The translations under genes and the position numbers were made by a program. 16,461 nucleotides of DNA. Origin: Methanobacteriota archaeon. Its GTDB lineage: Archaea > Thermoplasmatota > Thermoplasmata > RBG-16-68-12. Location: contig VBMR01000152.1 in assembly GCA_005878325.1 (NCBI GenBank), positions 1-16,461 of the forward strand. Direction: 5' to 3'. Of the stretch, positions 6,583 to 13,684 are shown piece by piece. The notes under the pieces are model-generated. The model ran no database searches. It worked only from the letters and a program-made list of their open reading frames with translations, and was not told where the DNA came from. How positions within the stretch are numbered: the stretch's first letter is position 1; every line of letters starts with the position of its first letter.

Positions 6583-6668
6583 CGTAACTGACGCTGTCCC
6601 TCGCCGCCTCCCGCACGCGGAATCGGATGTGTGTTTCTGAAGCCTACGCACCGAGGTGATTCATTGGG

Positions 6669-6678
6669 GCTTATAAGC
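6669..6678 (+). promoter_or_regulatory. TATA box of a leaderless gene
   Basis: GCTTATAAGC, itself a palindrome, lies with its centre about 31 nt before ATG 6705. That spacing puts transcription start at or within a few bases of the ATG, so the following membrane-protein message is probably leaderless. No Shine-Dalgarno sequence is present before this ATG, which agrees. Confidence 0.6.
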
Positions 6679-6704
6679 TTCGACTTTCATCGGCCAATGG
6701 CCCT

Positions 6705-7352
6705 ATGGCGTGGCGTGGTTTGGCCCTCGTGCTCGTGTCGATTGCGGGCCTGATCTTTGCCCTGAAAGCCCCCGGGCTCGTCCTGCAAGGTTTCGTCGTC
6801 GCCTCCTTCGGCCTGCTCGGCGTGTTCGCCGCCCTGCTCGTCGTCGGGCGCAACCGCTCGGTCCGCCTGGATCGATGGACCCCGATGATCGCGGACGGAA
6901 TCCGAGGGATCAAGAACCTCGCATCGATCGCCCGCCCGGTCCCACCCGCGGCGAATCGCGAGGACCGGATCGAGGTGGTCCCGTGGGACGCGGAGGAGCC
7001 CAAGCCGGTCGCGACCCTGGATGAGCATGCGACCGCCCGCCACCTCATGGACCGGCTCGTGCCTCGGGTCGCGGAGGTGATCGACGAACTGGGTCCCCTG
7101 TCGCCGCGGGAGGCCATGACGGAGCTGCAACGGGAAGGAAACGAGCTGCGGTCCCTCGCTCGCCTCCTCCGACTCGACCTGACGGCGTACGGGAGCCGGA
7201 TCTCGCGGGGCCTCGCGGCGGCGCGGGCGGGACGATTCGAAGAGTGCGCCCTCGCGCTCCAGGTGGCGAACGAGCGCCTCCGGGCAGATGTCCAGGAGGC
7301 CCTCGAGAAGGAATTGCCCCGCGTCCAATCGCACGTCTCGTTTCGACGCTGA
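6705..7352 (+). CDS. Two-helix membrane protein with a cytoplasmic helical domain, unknown function
   Basis: This 215-residue protein has two hydrophobic segments at its N-terminus (about residues 5-20 and 27-48) separated by a short turn, followed by Arg residues (GRNRSVRLDR) that by the positive-inside rule place the rest in the cytoplasm. The remaining 165 residues are hydrophilic and mostly helical, with leucine- and charge-rich stretches (LRSLARLLRLDL; ALQVANERLRADVQEALEKEL) suggesting a coiled-coil or helical bundle. I do not recognise the family. The start is ATG 6705, supported by the TATA box about 30 nt upstream. It is transcribed away from the GvpD-like/KaiC-like operon and convergently with the HxlR gene; 88 bp of sequence with only a short T-run (7411-7414) separates it from the latter. 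Confidence 0.78.
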   Translation: MAWRGLALVLVSIAGLIFALKAPGLVLQGFVVASFGLLGVFAALLVVGRNRSVRLDRWTPMIADGIRGIKNLASIARPVPPAANREDRIEVVPWDAEEPKPVATLDEHATARHLMDRLVPRVAEVIDELGPLSPREAMTELQREGNELRSLARLLRLDLTAYGSRISRGLAAARAGRFEECALALQVANERLRADVQEALEKELPRVQSHVSFRR

Positions 7353-7440
7353 ATCGCGGGACGTGTCCTCATCGACGGCGGAGCGGCACGTTCGACCCGA
7401 AGCTCGCCTTTTCGAAACCGACGCGTAGCTACGCCGCAGG

Positions 7441-7992
7441 CTAGTGTACGGCCTCGGTGCGCGCGGTCGTGCCGGAGCTGAGACGGAGGTACAGGAACAC
7501 GGGTTCTCCGAGCTTCGCCACCGTGAGGCCTCGGTCCGTGAGCGAATACGTCACCCGGGGAGGCCGCGACGGCTTCACGTCTCGCCGGATCAGGCCGGTC
7601 TCCTGCATGCGGGTGAGCTTGCTCGACAAGACCCGGGAGCTGATTCGGCCCAGGCCCCGTCGGATCTCCTGGAAGCCCGCCCCCTGGCGCACATACAACA
7701 GGGTGAGGATGTCAAGGGACCACTTGCCGAAGACGGTCCGCGCGATTTCGACGTTCATCGCGACCGGATCGAGCAACGCGAGGGATCCGCCGTTCCATCC
7801 GGCGTCCCGCAGGATCTCGCGGGAGAACCGGGAGCAGGTCTCGACGAGCTCCGCGAATCGGCGCTCGACCTTCTGGGGTTGCGGCTCGACGCGGACTTCG
7901 GTCGCGGGCTCGGAGGAGGTGAGCATGGTCCTAACCAGGGACGCGGCACGCGGGGGAAGGGTAGTAAGGGGGTTGCAATGACTTGTGTTCAC
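7441..7992 (-). CDS. HxlR-family winged-helix transcriptional regulator
   Basis: Residues 82-170 of the 183-residue frame match the HxlR (DUF24/MarR-like) winged helix: VFGKWSLDILTLLYV for the first helices, then FQEIRRGL, SSRVLSSKLTRMQETGLI for the recognition region, and a wing ending VTYSLTDRGL. HxlR proteins bind DNA as dimers and often respond to redox or aldehyde stress. Those with a redox role carry a conserved N-terminal Cys; here Cys53 and, if the long start is used, Cys6 are the only cysteines, so redox sensing is possible but unproven. The start is uncertain: GTG 7992 gives 183 residues and ATG 7926 gives 161; the domain is complete in both. The residues before about 45 are not typical of the family and may not be translated. 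The gene is divergent from the surface-protein gene, with only 48 bp between starts if GTG 7992 is used, so it may control that gene. Confidence 0.87.
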   Translation of the reverse strand: MNTSHCNPLTTLPPRAASLVRTMLTSSEPATEVRVEPQPQKVERRFAELVETCSRFSREILRDAGWNGGSLALLDPVAMNVEIARTVFGKWSLDILTLLYVRQGAGFQEIRRGLGRISSRVLSSKLTRMQETGLIRRDVKPSRPPRVTYSLTDRGLTVAKLGEPVFLYLRLSSGTTARTEAVH

Positions 7993-8040
7993 CTTGATTA
8001 TCGACGAAATGCTTTGTTACCGAACGGATACGGGGCCTAG

Positions 8041-9727
8041 ATGCGGTTCGACGCCTCAGCGAGAGTTGGGATGCCGCGAGGGTACCACTTAGACCGCAAG
8101 GACCGTTCCGCCCGGCCCTCGGTGGCGACCGTCGTCACCCTCGTGCTGGCCATGACCCTCGGGGGATTCGTCACCGCTGTCTCTGGACTCGGATCCGCGA
8201 TGGACCGCCACTTCGCCCTGTATGCCACCACCATCGGGGGATGGGGGACGGGCCCGGGAGGGGAAACGAACCCGGGGCCCGCCCTCGCGGTCGTGAGGGG
8301 CGACCACGTGAGCGTGGACCTGACGTCCGAGGACGGCCTCGATCACGGCCTGTTCATCGACTACAACCACAACGGCCTGGCCGACCCCGGCATCGACTAC
8401 ATCTCTCCGACCACGACGTCGACGACCTCATTCAGCTTCGACCCCAACCAAACGGGCGACTTCGATTATTGCGACCAACTCGTCCTGCTGAACTGCGGCC
8501 GTTGGTCGACGAGGGATCCGAACCGGGCGCCCACCGCGACCATCGAGTCTCCGACGACCGGGACCTCCTGGACCGGGGGGGTCGCCCACGATATCGTGTT
8601 CAATGTCTCTGACCCCGACGGCGATCCCGTGACCGTCTCCCTCTCCTACAACTACAGCGGAGGGCAAGGCACCATCGCAGGCCCGTTCCTCGCGGGGCCG
8701 AATCCGAACCGCTACTCCTGGACGCCAACGGGGTTCCACTCTCCCGATACGGTCGTCCACCTGGTCGCCCAGGATTCGGGCGCACTCTCCACAACCGTCG
8801 ATACGCCGGCCTTCGAGGTCGATTCGACCATCCCGACGATCGTCTCCACGACGCCCGCCCGAGGCGCGACGTTCGTCGATCGAGCGATCGGAATCACGGT
8901 CGCCTGGTCGGAGGACATGAACGCCGCAAGCGGGAATCCGGATTCATTCGGCGTGCGGGTTCAAGGCGGCCCGTGGATTCCGGGGACCGTGGCCTGGTCG
9001 ATTGGAAACTCGGAGATGACCTTCCGGCCGACGTCGTTGCTAAGTGCTTCCACGACGTATGAGGTCGTGGTGAACGCGACGGCGAGGGACTCGTCGGATC
9101 CGGGGAATGCATTCGATGGACCGGACATGTGGACCTTTGCGACGGGCGCGGGAGCGGATTCGAATCGCCCGAACTTCCTCGGCGTGTCCGCGGATCCGCC
9201 CCAGCGGTACTCGGACACCCCGGTGAACCTAACCGCGGACGTCCAGGACGACGTGGGAGTGACCGGGGTGAGCGCCAACATCACCGGGCCTTCGTTCAGC
9301 GAGAACGTCACGATGGAGTACCTGTCGGGGACCCGCTGGTACGTGAGCCAGACCTTTGTGGAAATCGGAACCTATGACGCGGTCGTCTGGGCGACCGACA
9401 ACGCGGGCAACGCCGCCTCCCAACCGCTGACTTTCGACATTTCCCCGCGCGGCAACCCGAACATCCCGGACGATCAGCCCGCTTCGCCCGACGGGTCCGA
9501 CCGTCTACCGAGATGGTCCGGAAACCGGCCGCACCTACTTGTACACGGTCACGGCGGTGAACGCGACGGGGGCCGAATCGCTCTTCGCGCCCGCGTCCCG
9601 GGTGACGGTCCCTCCGTATCAGCCTTCCCCGCTCCTGACCCCGGTCCCATGGGCGATCGCGGGGGTCACGTTGGCGATCATCTTGGGGGTCCTGTATGGC
9701 ACGATATGGCGACGCAAGCCCGCATGA
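8041..9727 (+). CDS. Secreted surface protein with cupredoxin-like and Ig-like domains, frameshifted near the C-terminus
   Basis: The N-terminus has a basic start and one hydrophobic segment (residues 27-50), a signal or signal-anchor. Residues about 86-155 resemble a plastocyanin-type cupredoxin: GDHVSVDLTSEDGLDHGLF, then SFSFDPNQTGDFDYCDQ. The first His (102) and the Cys (144) are in place, but the later His and Met ligands are missing, so copper binding is doubtful. Ig-like domains follow: residues 161-260, an SbsA-type Big_5 domain 261-370 (IPTIVSTTPARGATF, WSEDMN), and a third at 374-466. From about residue 479 (position 9477) the frame becomes meaningless. The +1 frame instead reads the end of a fibronectin-III domain (VYRDGPETGRTY, YTVTAVNATG), a transmembrane anchor (PWAIAGVTLAIILGVLYG) and a basic end, stopping at TGA 9725-9727. 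The original frame runs to 9834 without sense. ATG 8041 is used; ATG 8071 is possible. Confidence 0.8.
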
Positions 9728-10532
9728 ACGCGCCCCATCCCCCGAAGTCCGGTCGACGGCCCGGATGTGGCCCTTCATCCTCACGGTCTGTTTCGGCATC
9801 GTGTTCATGGGCATGGCCGATCTCGCCTGGCTGACGGCCATCAACACGACCGGCCCTTCCTTCACGTCGGGGACGTCCGCGCAAGTTTACACGGCGTCCC
9901 TGACGACGGCCACGATCGCCACTCTGATTTTGGCCTCGCTCGCGGCGAGCCGCCTCGCCCGTCTCGAGTCGCGAATGCAGGCCGAGCGGTTGCGCGACTC
10001 GGATCTCGTCGCCACCGAGCCAGAACCTCCCGCGCCGGTCGCAACTCGAGTCGTCGCTCCTCCGGAAGGGTCCGAGGACCCGGACGGGCTCGACCAGATC
10101 CTGGCGGAAATCGGACGGTACGCCAACGGACCCCTCGTCGAGGTCCGGGAGAAGCCCGCGGTCCGGATGACGCCGGCGGCGCCCTCTCATTCCTCGATTC
10201 CGACGCGTATGACGGAGGAGTCCCGTGACCGCAACCCCTCGCGGCTGGCCCTCCGTCGCGCCCGGCGTCTCGTGTGGCAGAGCGTCGCGGGACCGCTCGT
10301 CATGTTCCTCATCTTCATCGCCATCTCCGGCGCGATGCTCCCCGCGACCGGCGGGTTCGCCCAGACCCACTACCAGCTCAACACGGGACTGATCCTCTTC
10401 CTCGGATACGGCTGGCCCTTCCTCGTCGCATGGACGCTCGCCGCGATCGCCGTCCTGAATATCGCCGTGCGAATTGAGGCGAACGTGCCGGCCGAGCGGG
10501 CTCCGGGGAGCCGCTCTCGGCGGGGTTCCTGA
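9696..10532 (+). CDS. Four-helix membrane protein, unknown function
   Basis: The 278-residue protein has four predicted membrane helices, about 25-47 (WPFILTVCFGIVFMGMADLA), 65-88, 196-215 and 231-257, arranged as two hairpins. They are separated by a 100-residue hydrophilic linker rich in Glu, Arg and Pro. The topology implies a large cytoplasmic linker. I do not recognise the family. ATG 9696 overlaps the restored end of the surface-protein gene by 32 bp; ATG 9765 in the same frame, just before the first helix, is an equally plausible start and removes the overlap. Close packing suggests co-transcription with the surface protein and a shared envelope role. A stem CGGGGTTC (10521-10528)/GGACCCCG (10543-10550) spans the stop codon. 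Confidence 0.72.
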   Translation: MARYGDASPHERAPSPEVRSTARMWPFILTVCFGIVFMGMADLAWLTAINTTGPSFTSGTSAQVYTASLTTATIATLILASLAASRLARLESRMQAERLRDSDLVATEPEPPAPVATRVVAPPEGSEDPDGLDQILAEIGRYANGPLVEVREKPAVRMTPAAPSHSSIPTRMTEESRDRNPSRLALRRARRLVWQSVAGPLVMFLIFIAISGAMLPATGGFAQTHYQLNTGLILFLGYGWPFLVAWTLAAIAVLNIAVRIEANVPAERAPGSRSRRGS

Positions 10533-10732
10533 ACCGCGAACGGGACCCCGAAAAAATCCCATCTCTTGTGCACCCGGCTCCCTAGAGGTCCGGGTCGGGA
10601 CGCAGAGTCGGTCAAATAGGGCTGAGGCGAAACGAATCACAGCGAATTCTGTTGGCGCGTTCGCCGCCTGAGTTACTCTCGCAATTGATGGGGGGTAGGA
10701 GGGATGCGTGAGGTCGCGTAGGAGGACGCGGC
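10533..10732 (+). other. Upstream region of the isocitrate lyase gene, with a strong ribosome-binding site
   Basis: About 200 bp without a gene. GGAGG at 10721-10725 stands 7 nt before ATG 10733, a strong site that fixes the isocitrate lyase start and shows the message is leadered. A five-codon ORF (ATG 10704 to TAG 10719-10721) is preceded by its own AGGAGGG and ends on the first base of the lyase ribosome-binding site. A weak TATA candidate (CAAATAGG, 10613-10620) is the only promoter-like element I can offer. Confidence 0.45.
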
Positions 10733-12064
10733 ATGGACTCACCTCGAGATGGCTGCGCTACGACCACGGATCTCACAGACCTTGAACAGGAATGGCGCAC
10801 GAGCAATCGGTGGACCGGAATTGAGCGGCCGTACACGGCGCGGGACGTGGAACGGTTGCGCGGTTCCGTTCGGCTTCGGCACACGCTCGCGGAACTCGGG
10901 GCGGAACGCCTGTGGAACCTCTTGCAGAGCGAGCCGTACGTCGCGGCCCTCGGCGCCCTCACCGGGAACCAGGCGATCCAACAGGTCCGAGCCGGCCTCT
11001 CCGCGATCTACCTGAGCGGATGGCAAGTCGCGGCGGACGCGAACGACGCCGGGCAGATGTACCCGGACCTGAGCCTGTATCCCTCAGACAGCGTGCCCAA
11101 CGTCGTCCGGCGAATCAACAACGCCCTTCGCCGCGAGGACGAGAAGCAGCACATGAGCCATCGGGACGACGTGAATTGGTTCGCGCCGATCGTGGCGGAC
11201 GCCGAGGCGGGCTTCGGAGGTCCCCTCCATGCGTTCGAGATCACGAAGGCGATGATCGAGGCGGGTGCCGCGGGCGTCCACTTTGAGGACCAGCTCGCTG
11301 CCGCGAAGAAGTGCGGCCACCTCGGCGGCAAGGTCGTCGTGCCCACGGAGGAGTTCATCCAGAAACTGGTCGCGGCGCGCCTCGCCGCGGACGTGATGGG
11401 CGTTCCCACGTTGATCGTCGCCCGCACCGACGCGAACAGTGCGCGGCTGATCACGAGCGACGCGGACCCGCGGGACCGGCCGTTCCTCGGGGAGGAGCGG
11501 ACGAAAGAAGGCTACTTCCAGATGAAAGGGGGGCTGCGGGCCTCGATCGCGCGAGGCCTCGCCTTTGCGCCCTATGCGGATCTGCTTTGGTGCGAGACGG
11601 CCAGCCCGGACCTGGAGGAGGCCCGGATCTTCGCGGATGCGATCCATGAGCGGTTCCCCGGTAAGCTCCTCGCCTACAACTGCTCTGCCTCGTTCAACTG
11701 GAGGAAGAAGCTGGATCCCACGGGCATCGCACGGTTCCGCTCCGAGCTCGCGGCGATGGGCTACCGGTTCCAGTTCGTGACCCTCGCAGGATTCCACACC
11801 CTGAACCTCTCCATGTTCCGTCTGGCTCAGGACTACAAGGCGAACGGCATGGCTGCCTACGCGGCGCTGCAGGACGAGGAGTTCGCGGCGCGCGAAGAAG
11901 GGTACCGCGCGGTCGAACACCAGGCGTTCGTCGGGACGGAATACTTCGACGAAGTGAGCCAGGTGATCTCCGGCGGATCATCGTCCACGTTGTCGATGGA
12001 CGGTTCGACGGAACGGGACCAGATGACGGAGCCTGCCCCGATCAAGCGGCTCGCGTCCTCGTGA
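10733..12064 (+). CDS. aceA: Isocitrate lyase
   Basis: The 443-residue enzyme cleaves isocitrate to glyoxylate and succinate, the first step of the glyoxylate bypass, in the cytoplasm. The family signature KKCGH is at 192-196 with catalytic Cys194. Also visible are YLSGWQVAAD in the substrate-binding region, the metal-site region DAEAGFGG (156-163), HFEDQL (183-188), and NCSASFNW near the active site. The length matches the short bacterial/archaeal form rather than the longer eukaryotic enzyme. By eye the sequence is very like actinobacterial-type enzymes (LTGNQAIQQVRAGL, SLYPSDSVPNVVRRINNAL), so acquisition from bacteria is plausible. Malate synthase, the usual partner, is not in the window. 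The C-terminal 25 residues are polar and unlike the core. Confidence 0.97.
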   Translation: MDSPRDGCATTTDLTDLEQEWRTSNRWTGIERPYTARDVERLRGSVRLRHTLAELGAERLWNLLQSEPYVAALGALTGNQAIQQVRAGLSAIYLSGWQVAADANDAGQMYPDLSLYPSDSVPNVVRRINNALRREDEKQHMSHRDDVNWFAPIVADAEAGFGGPLHAFEITKAMIEAGAAGVHFEDQLAAAKKCGHLGGKVVVPTEEFIQKLVAARLAADVMGVPTLIVARTDANSARLITSDADPRDRPFLGEERTKEGYFQMKGGLRASIARGLAFAPYADLLWCETASPDLEEARIFADAIHERFPGKLLAYNCSASFNWRKKLDPTGIARFRSELAAMGYRFQFVTLAGFHTLNLSMFRLAQDYKANGMAAYAALQDEEFAAREEGYRAVEHQAFVGTEYFDEVSQVISGGSSSTLSMDGSTERDQMTEPAPIKRLASS

Positions 12065-12121
12065 GGGTCGCGGTCCGGCGGATGAATCCGTCGTCTCGGT
12101 ACTGACGTTCGGAAAGGGAAT

Positions 12122-12195
12122 GCTCCCGGCGGGATTCGAACCCGCGTCTGAGGCTCGAAAGGCCCCGATCCTTGACCGGACTAGACTACGGGAGC
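12122..12195 (-). tRNA. tRNA-Glu (anticodon UUC)
   Basis: Read on the minus strand, GCTCCCG (12195-12189) pairs with CGGGAGC (12128-12122) to close the acceptor stem. The anticodon stem GGGGC/GCCTC holds the 7-nt loop CTTTCGA, giving anticodon TTC at 12159-12157. The T arm is GCGGG-TTCGAAT-CCCGC. Length is 74 nt, no intron is seen, and the 3' CCA is not encoded. The body resembles known archaeal tRNA-Glu genes. A TATA-like element lies about 30 nt before its 5' end. Confidence 0.95.
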
Positions 12196-12219
12196 GGACC
12201 GCGCGGTTAGCGGAGGGCC

Positions 12220-12229
12220 GCATAAATGC
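12220..12229. promoter_or_regulatory. TATA element GCATAAATGC, possibly shared by tRNA-Glu and the divergent membrane-protein gene
   Basis: The element is symmetric at its ends (GCAT...ATGC) around an AT core. On the minus strand it reads GCATTTATGC with its centre about 30 nt before the tRNA 5' end. On the plus strand its centre is about 48 nt before ATG 12273, which would give a leader of roughly 20-25 nt. No other TATA-like sequence lies in the 77-bp gap, so bidirectional use is a reasonable inference. Confidence 0.5.
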
Positions 12230-12272
12230 TTTTGGAACTACCCACGTCGGTGAGTCGAACAACAGAAACTAG

Positions 12273-12926
12273 ATGGGCGCTCCTGCCTTCGACGGCCGAA
12301 TGCCTCGTCGCCCGGCGACGATCACGGAACTCGCGTTCTTCGTGTGCGGAATCCTCATCATCTTCGTCGGTTGGATTTCAGACCTCTTCGGCCTCTTCGA
12401 GGTGGGGTCCTCCGGCGCGGGACATGGATTGGCCGACAAATTCCCGCTGAGGTTGTTCATGACGATGTTTGGGGTTGCATTCGCGACGATCGGCATCGGG
12501 TTCGAAAACTTCCCGCAAATCCTCAGCGACAACGAGGCCGCGACACGCTACATCGTCGCCCTCCTGTTCCTGGCGGATGGATCGTTGCACCTCTATGCCT
12601 TCACGGACCACCTCGGTGATCCATTCCCGGCCGCATTCTTCGCCGTCGTGTCGGTCCTCCAGATCGCGGCTGCCTTCGTGATCCCCTACGCGGGCCTGCG
12701 ACTCGATCCGGTCTGGCTTGCAATTACCGGGTTCCTCATTCTCGCGTACGTCGTTACGAGGACCGTTGCGGTGTGGCCCATCGGAACCGTGGAGGAAGTT
12801 GACCCGCTCGGCCTCGTCTCCAAATTCGTCGAGGTCCTGACGGTCCTCGCCCTTTGGTCCCGCATCCGAACGGAGCGCGCGGCTCGAGCGACACCATCCG
12901 ATAGAAGGCCGGCCCCCGACCGCTGA
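12273..12926 (+). CDS. Six-helix integral membrane protein, unknown function
   Basis: The 217-residue protein has about six hydrophobic segments, near residues 20-42, 58-78, 92-110, 118-138, 146-168 and 178-197, with a basic C-terminal tail (IRTERAARATPSDRR). Two histidines lie at the end of helix 3 and in the following loop (SLHLYAFTDHLGD), which could bind metal or haem, but I recognise no family motif. ATG 12273 is used; ATG 12300 (MPRRPAT) is in frame and would also keep every helix. The gene is divergent from tRNA-Glu and convergent with the DUF835 gene, whose stop codon is only 4 bp away (12927-12930), so there is no room for a separate terminator between them. Confidence 0.75.
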   Translation: MGAPAFDGRMPRRPATITELAFFVCGILIIFVGWISDLFGLFEVGSSGAGHGLADKFPLRLFMTMFGVAFATIGIGFENFPQILSDNEAATRYIVALLFLADGSLHLYAFTDHLGDPFPAAFFAVVSVLQIAAAFVIPYAGLRLDPVWLAITGFLILAYVVTRTVAVWPIGTVEEVDPLGLVSKFVEVLTVLALWSRIRTERAARATPSDRRPAPDR

Positions 12927-12930
12927 CGGA

Positions 12931-13632
12931 TCAAATTTCCCCGGCGACTTCCTTCGCGAGGAGCCGATATTCTTGTTCCTTCATCGCCGCGGGGTTCGCG
13001 GATATCAGGAGGACCGAATCGCTCAGCACGATCTTCTCATTCACTTTCTGGAGGAACCGCAAGATCGATCCGAATCCGTTCTGCGAGATCATGTATTCGA
13101 GGCCCTCCAGCAGGACGGCCGCGTTCCCGCCTTCGTCCGCGAAATCGGAGATTGCCGAGGCGATGTCGACCAGCGCGCTCGGTTCCGCAACCGCCATGCC
13201 CCGAGCCTTGGTGCCCGCGGACTTCGAGAGCCAGATGAATCCGGCCTCTTCGATCCGGTACCGTGACCGCAGGTCATCCGGATGGATCCGAGTGATGCAG
13301 AGGCCGCGCCCGTTCGTGCGGAGGAGGTCCGAAAACAGGCGGAACACGCGCTCGGCCTTGGGCTCGCGGACGAGGTAGGCCCCGCGCCGCCCGACCTCCC
13401 GCTCCGACGTCAGCTCGCCTCCGCCGACGATCGGGATGCCCTCCTCCTCGCGCAGGCGGGCCTCCATCGCTTCGACGTCGCGGTACAAGACCGCGAGCTT
13501 GGACTTGGCCATCACGCCCAGTTCCGTGGACGAGTATCCGCGGGTCGTGAGCGAAGCGATCTCCCGCCACGCGGCCCGGAGACCTTCCTCGAAGCCTTTC
13601 AGAAAGGACTTGCGCTTCTCGTCGTCGCCCAT
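12931..13632 (-). CDS. DUF835-family protein
   Basis: From ATG 13632 the protein has 233 residues. The C-terminal part (about 95-230) matches the archaeal DUF835 pattern: FRLFSDLLRTNGRGLCITR, then FIWLSKSAGTKARGMAV, AAVLLEGLEYMISQNGF, and a strand VLLISANPAAM. DUF835 domains are thought to have a RecA-like architecture, often in proteins with sensor or KaiC modules, but lack a clear P-loop; none is seen here. The N-terminal 70 residues form a charged helical region (GFEEGLRAAWREI; VLYRDVEAMEARLREEE), probably a coiled coil. The longer frame to 13710 adds 26 residues that overlap the end of the PAC2 gene and are unlikely to be translated. A TATA-like CTCTATACGC about 33 nt upstream suggests separate transcription, although read-through from the translation operon is possible. 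Confidence 0.82.
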   Translation of the reverse strand: MGDDEKRKSFLKGFEEGLRAAWREIASLTTRGYSSTELGVMAKSKLAVLYRDVEAMEARLREEEGIPIVGGGELTSEREVGRRGAYLVREPKAERVFRLFSDLLRTNGRGLCITRIHPDDLRSRYRIEEAGFIWLSKSAGTKARGMAVAEPSALVDIASAISDFADEGGNAAVLLEGLEYMISQNGFGSILRFLQKVNEKIVLSDSVLLISANPAAMKEQEYRLLAKEVAGEI

Positions 13633-13660
13633 CCCTGTGGAACGGCTAAGGCCCCCGCCG

Positions 13661-13670
13661 GCGTATAGAG
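13661..13670 (-). promoter_or_regulatory. TATA-like element before the DUF835 gene
   Basis: On the minus strand CTCTATACGC lies about 33 nt upstream of ATG 13632, in the 52-bp gap after the PAC2 gene. It supports the shorter start for the DUF835 protein and an independent promoter with a very short leader. Confidence 0.4.
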
Positions 13671-13684
13671 ATTTCGCGCGAAGC

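Noticed and set aside
6536..6591. Possible C/D box small RNA (ATGATGT near 6537 and CTGA near 6588)
   Set aside because: The C box is imperfect, no D' or C' box is seen, and the stretch is better explained as promoter sequence.
10521..10550. Intrinsic terminator after the four-helix membrane protein
   Set aside because: The stem is followed by an A-run, not a T-run, on the coding strand and it overlaps the stop codon, so I kept it only as a remark.
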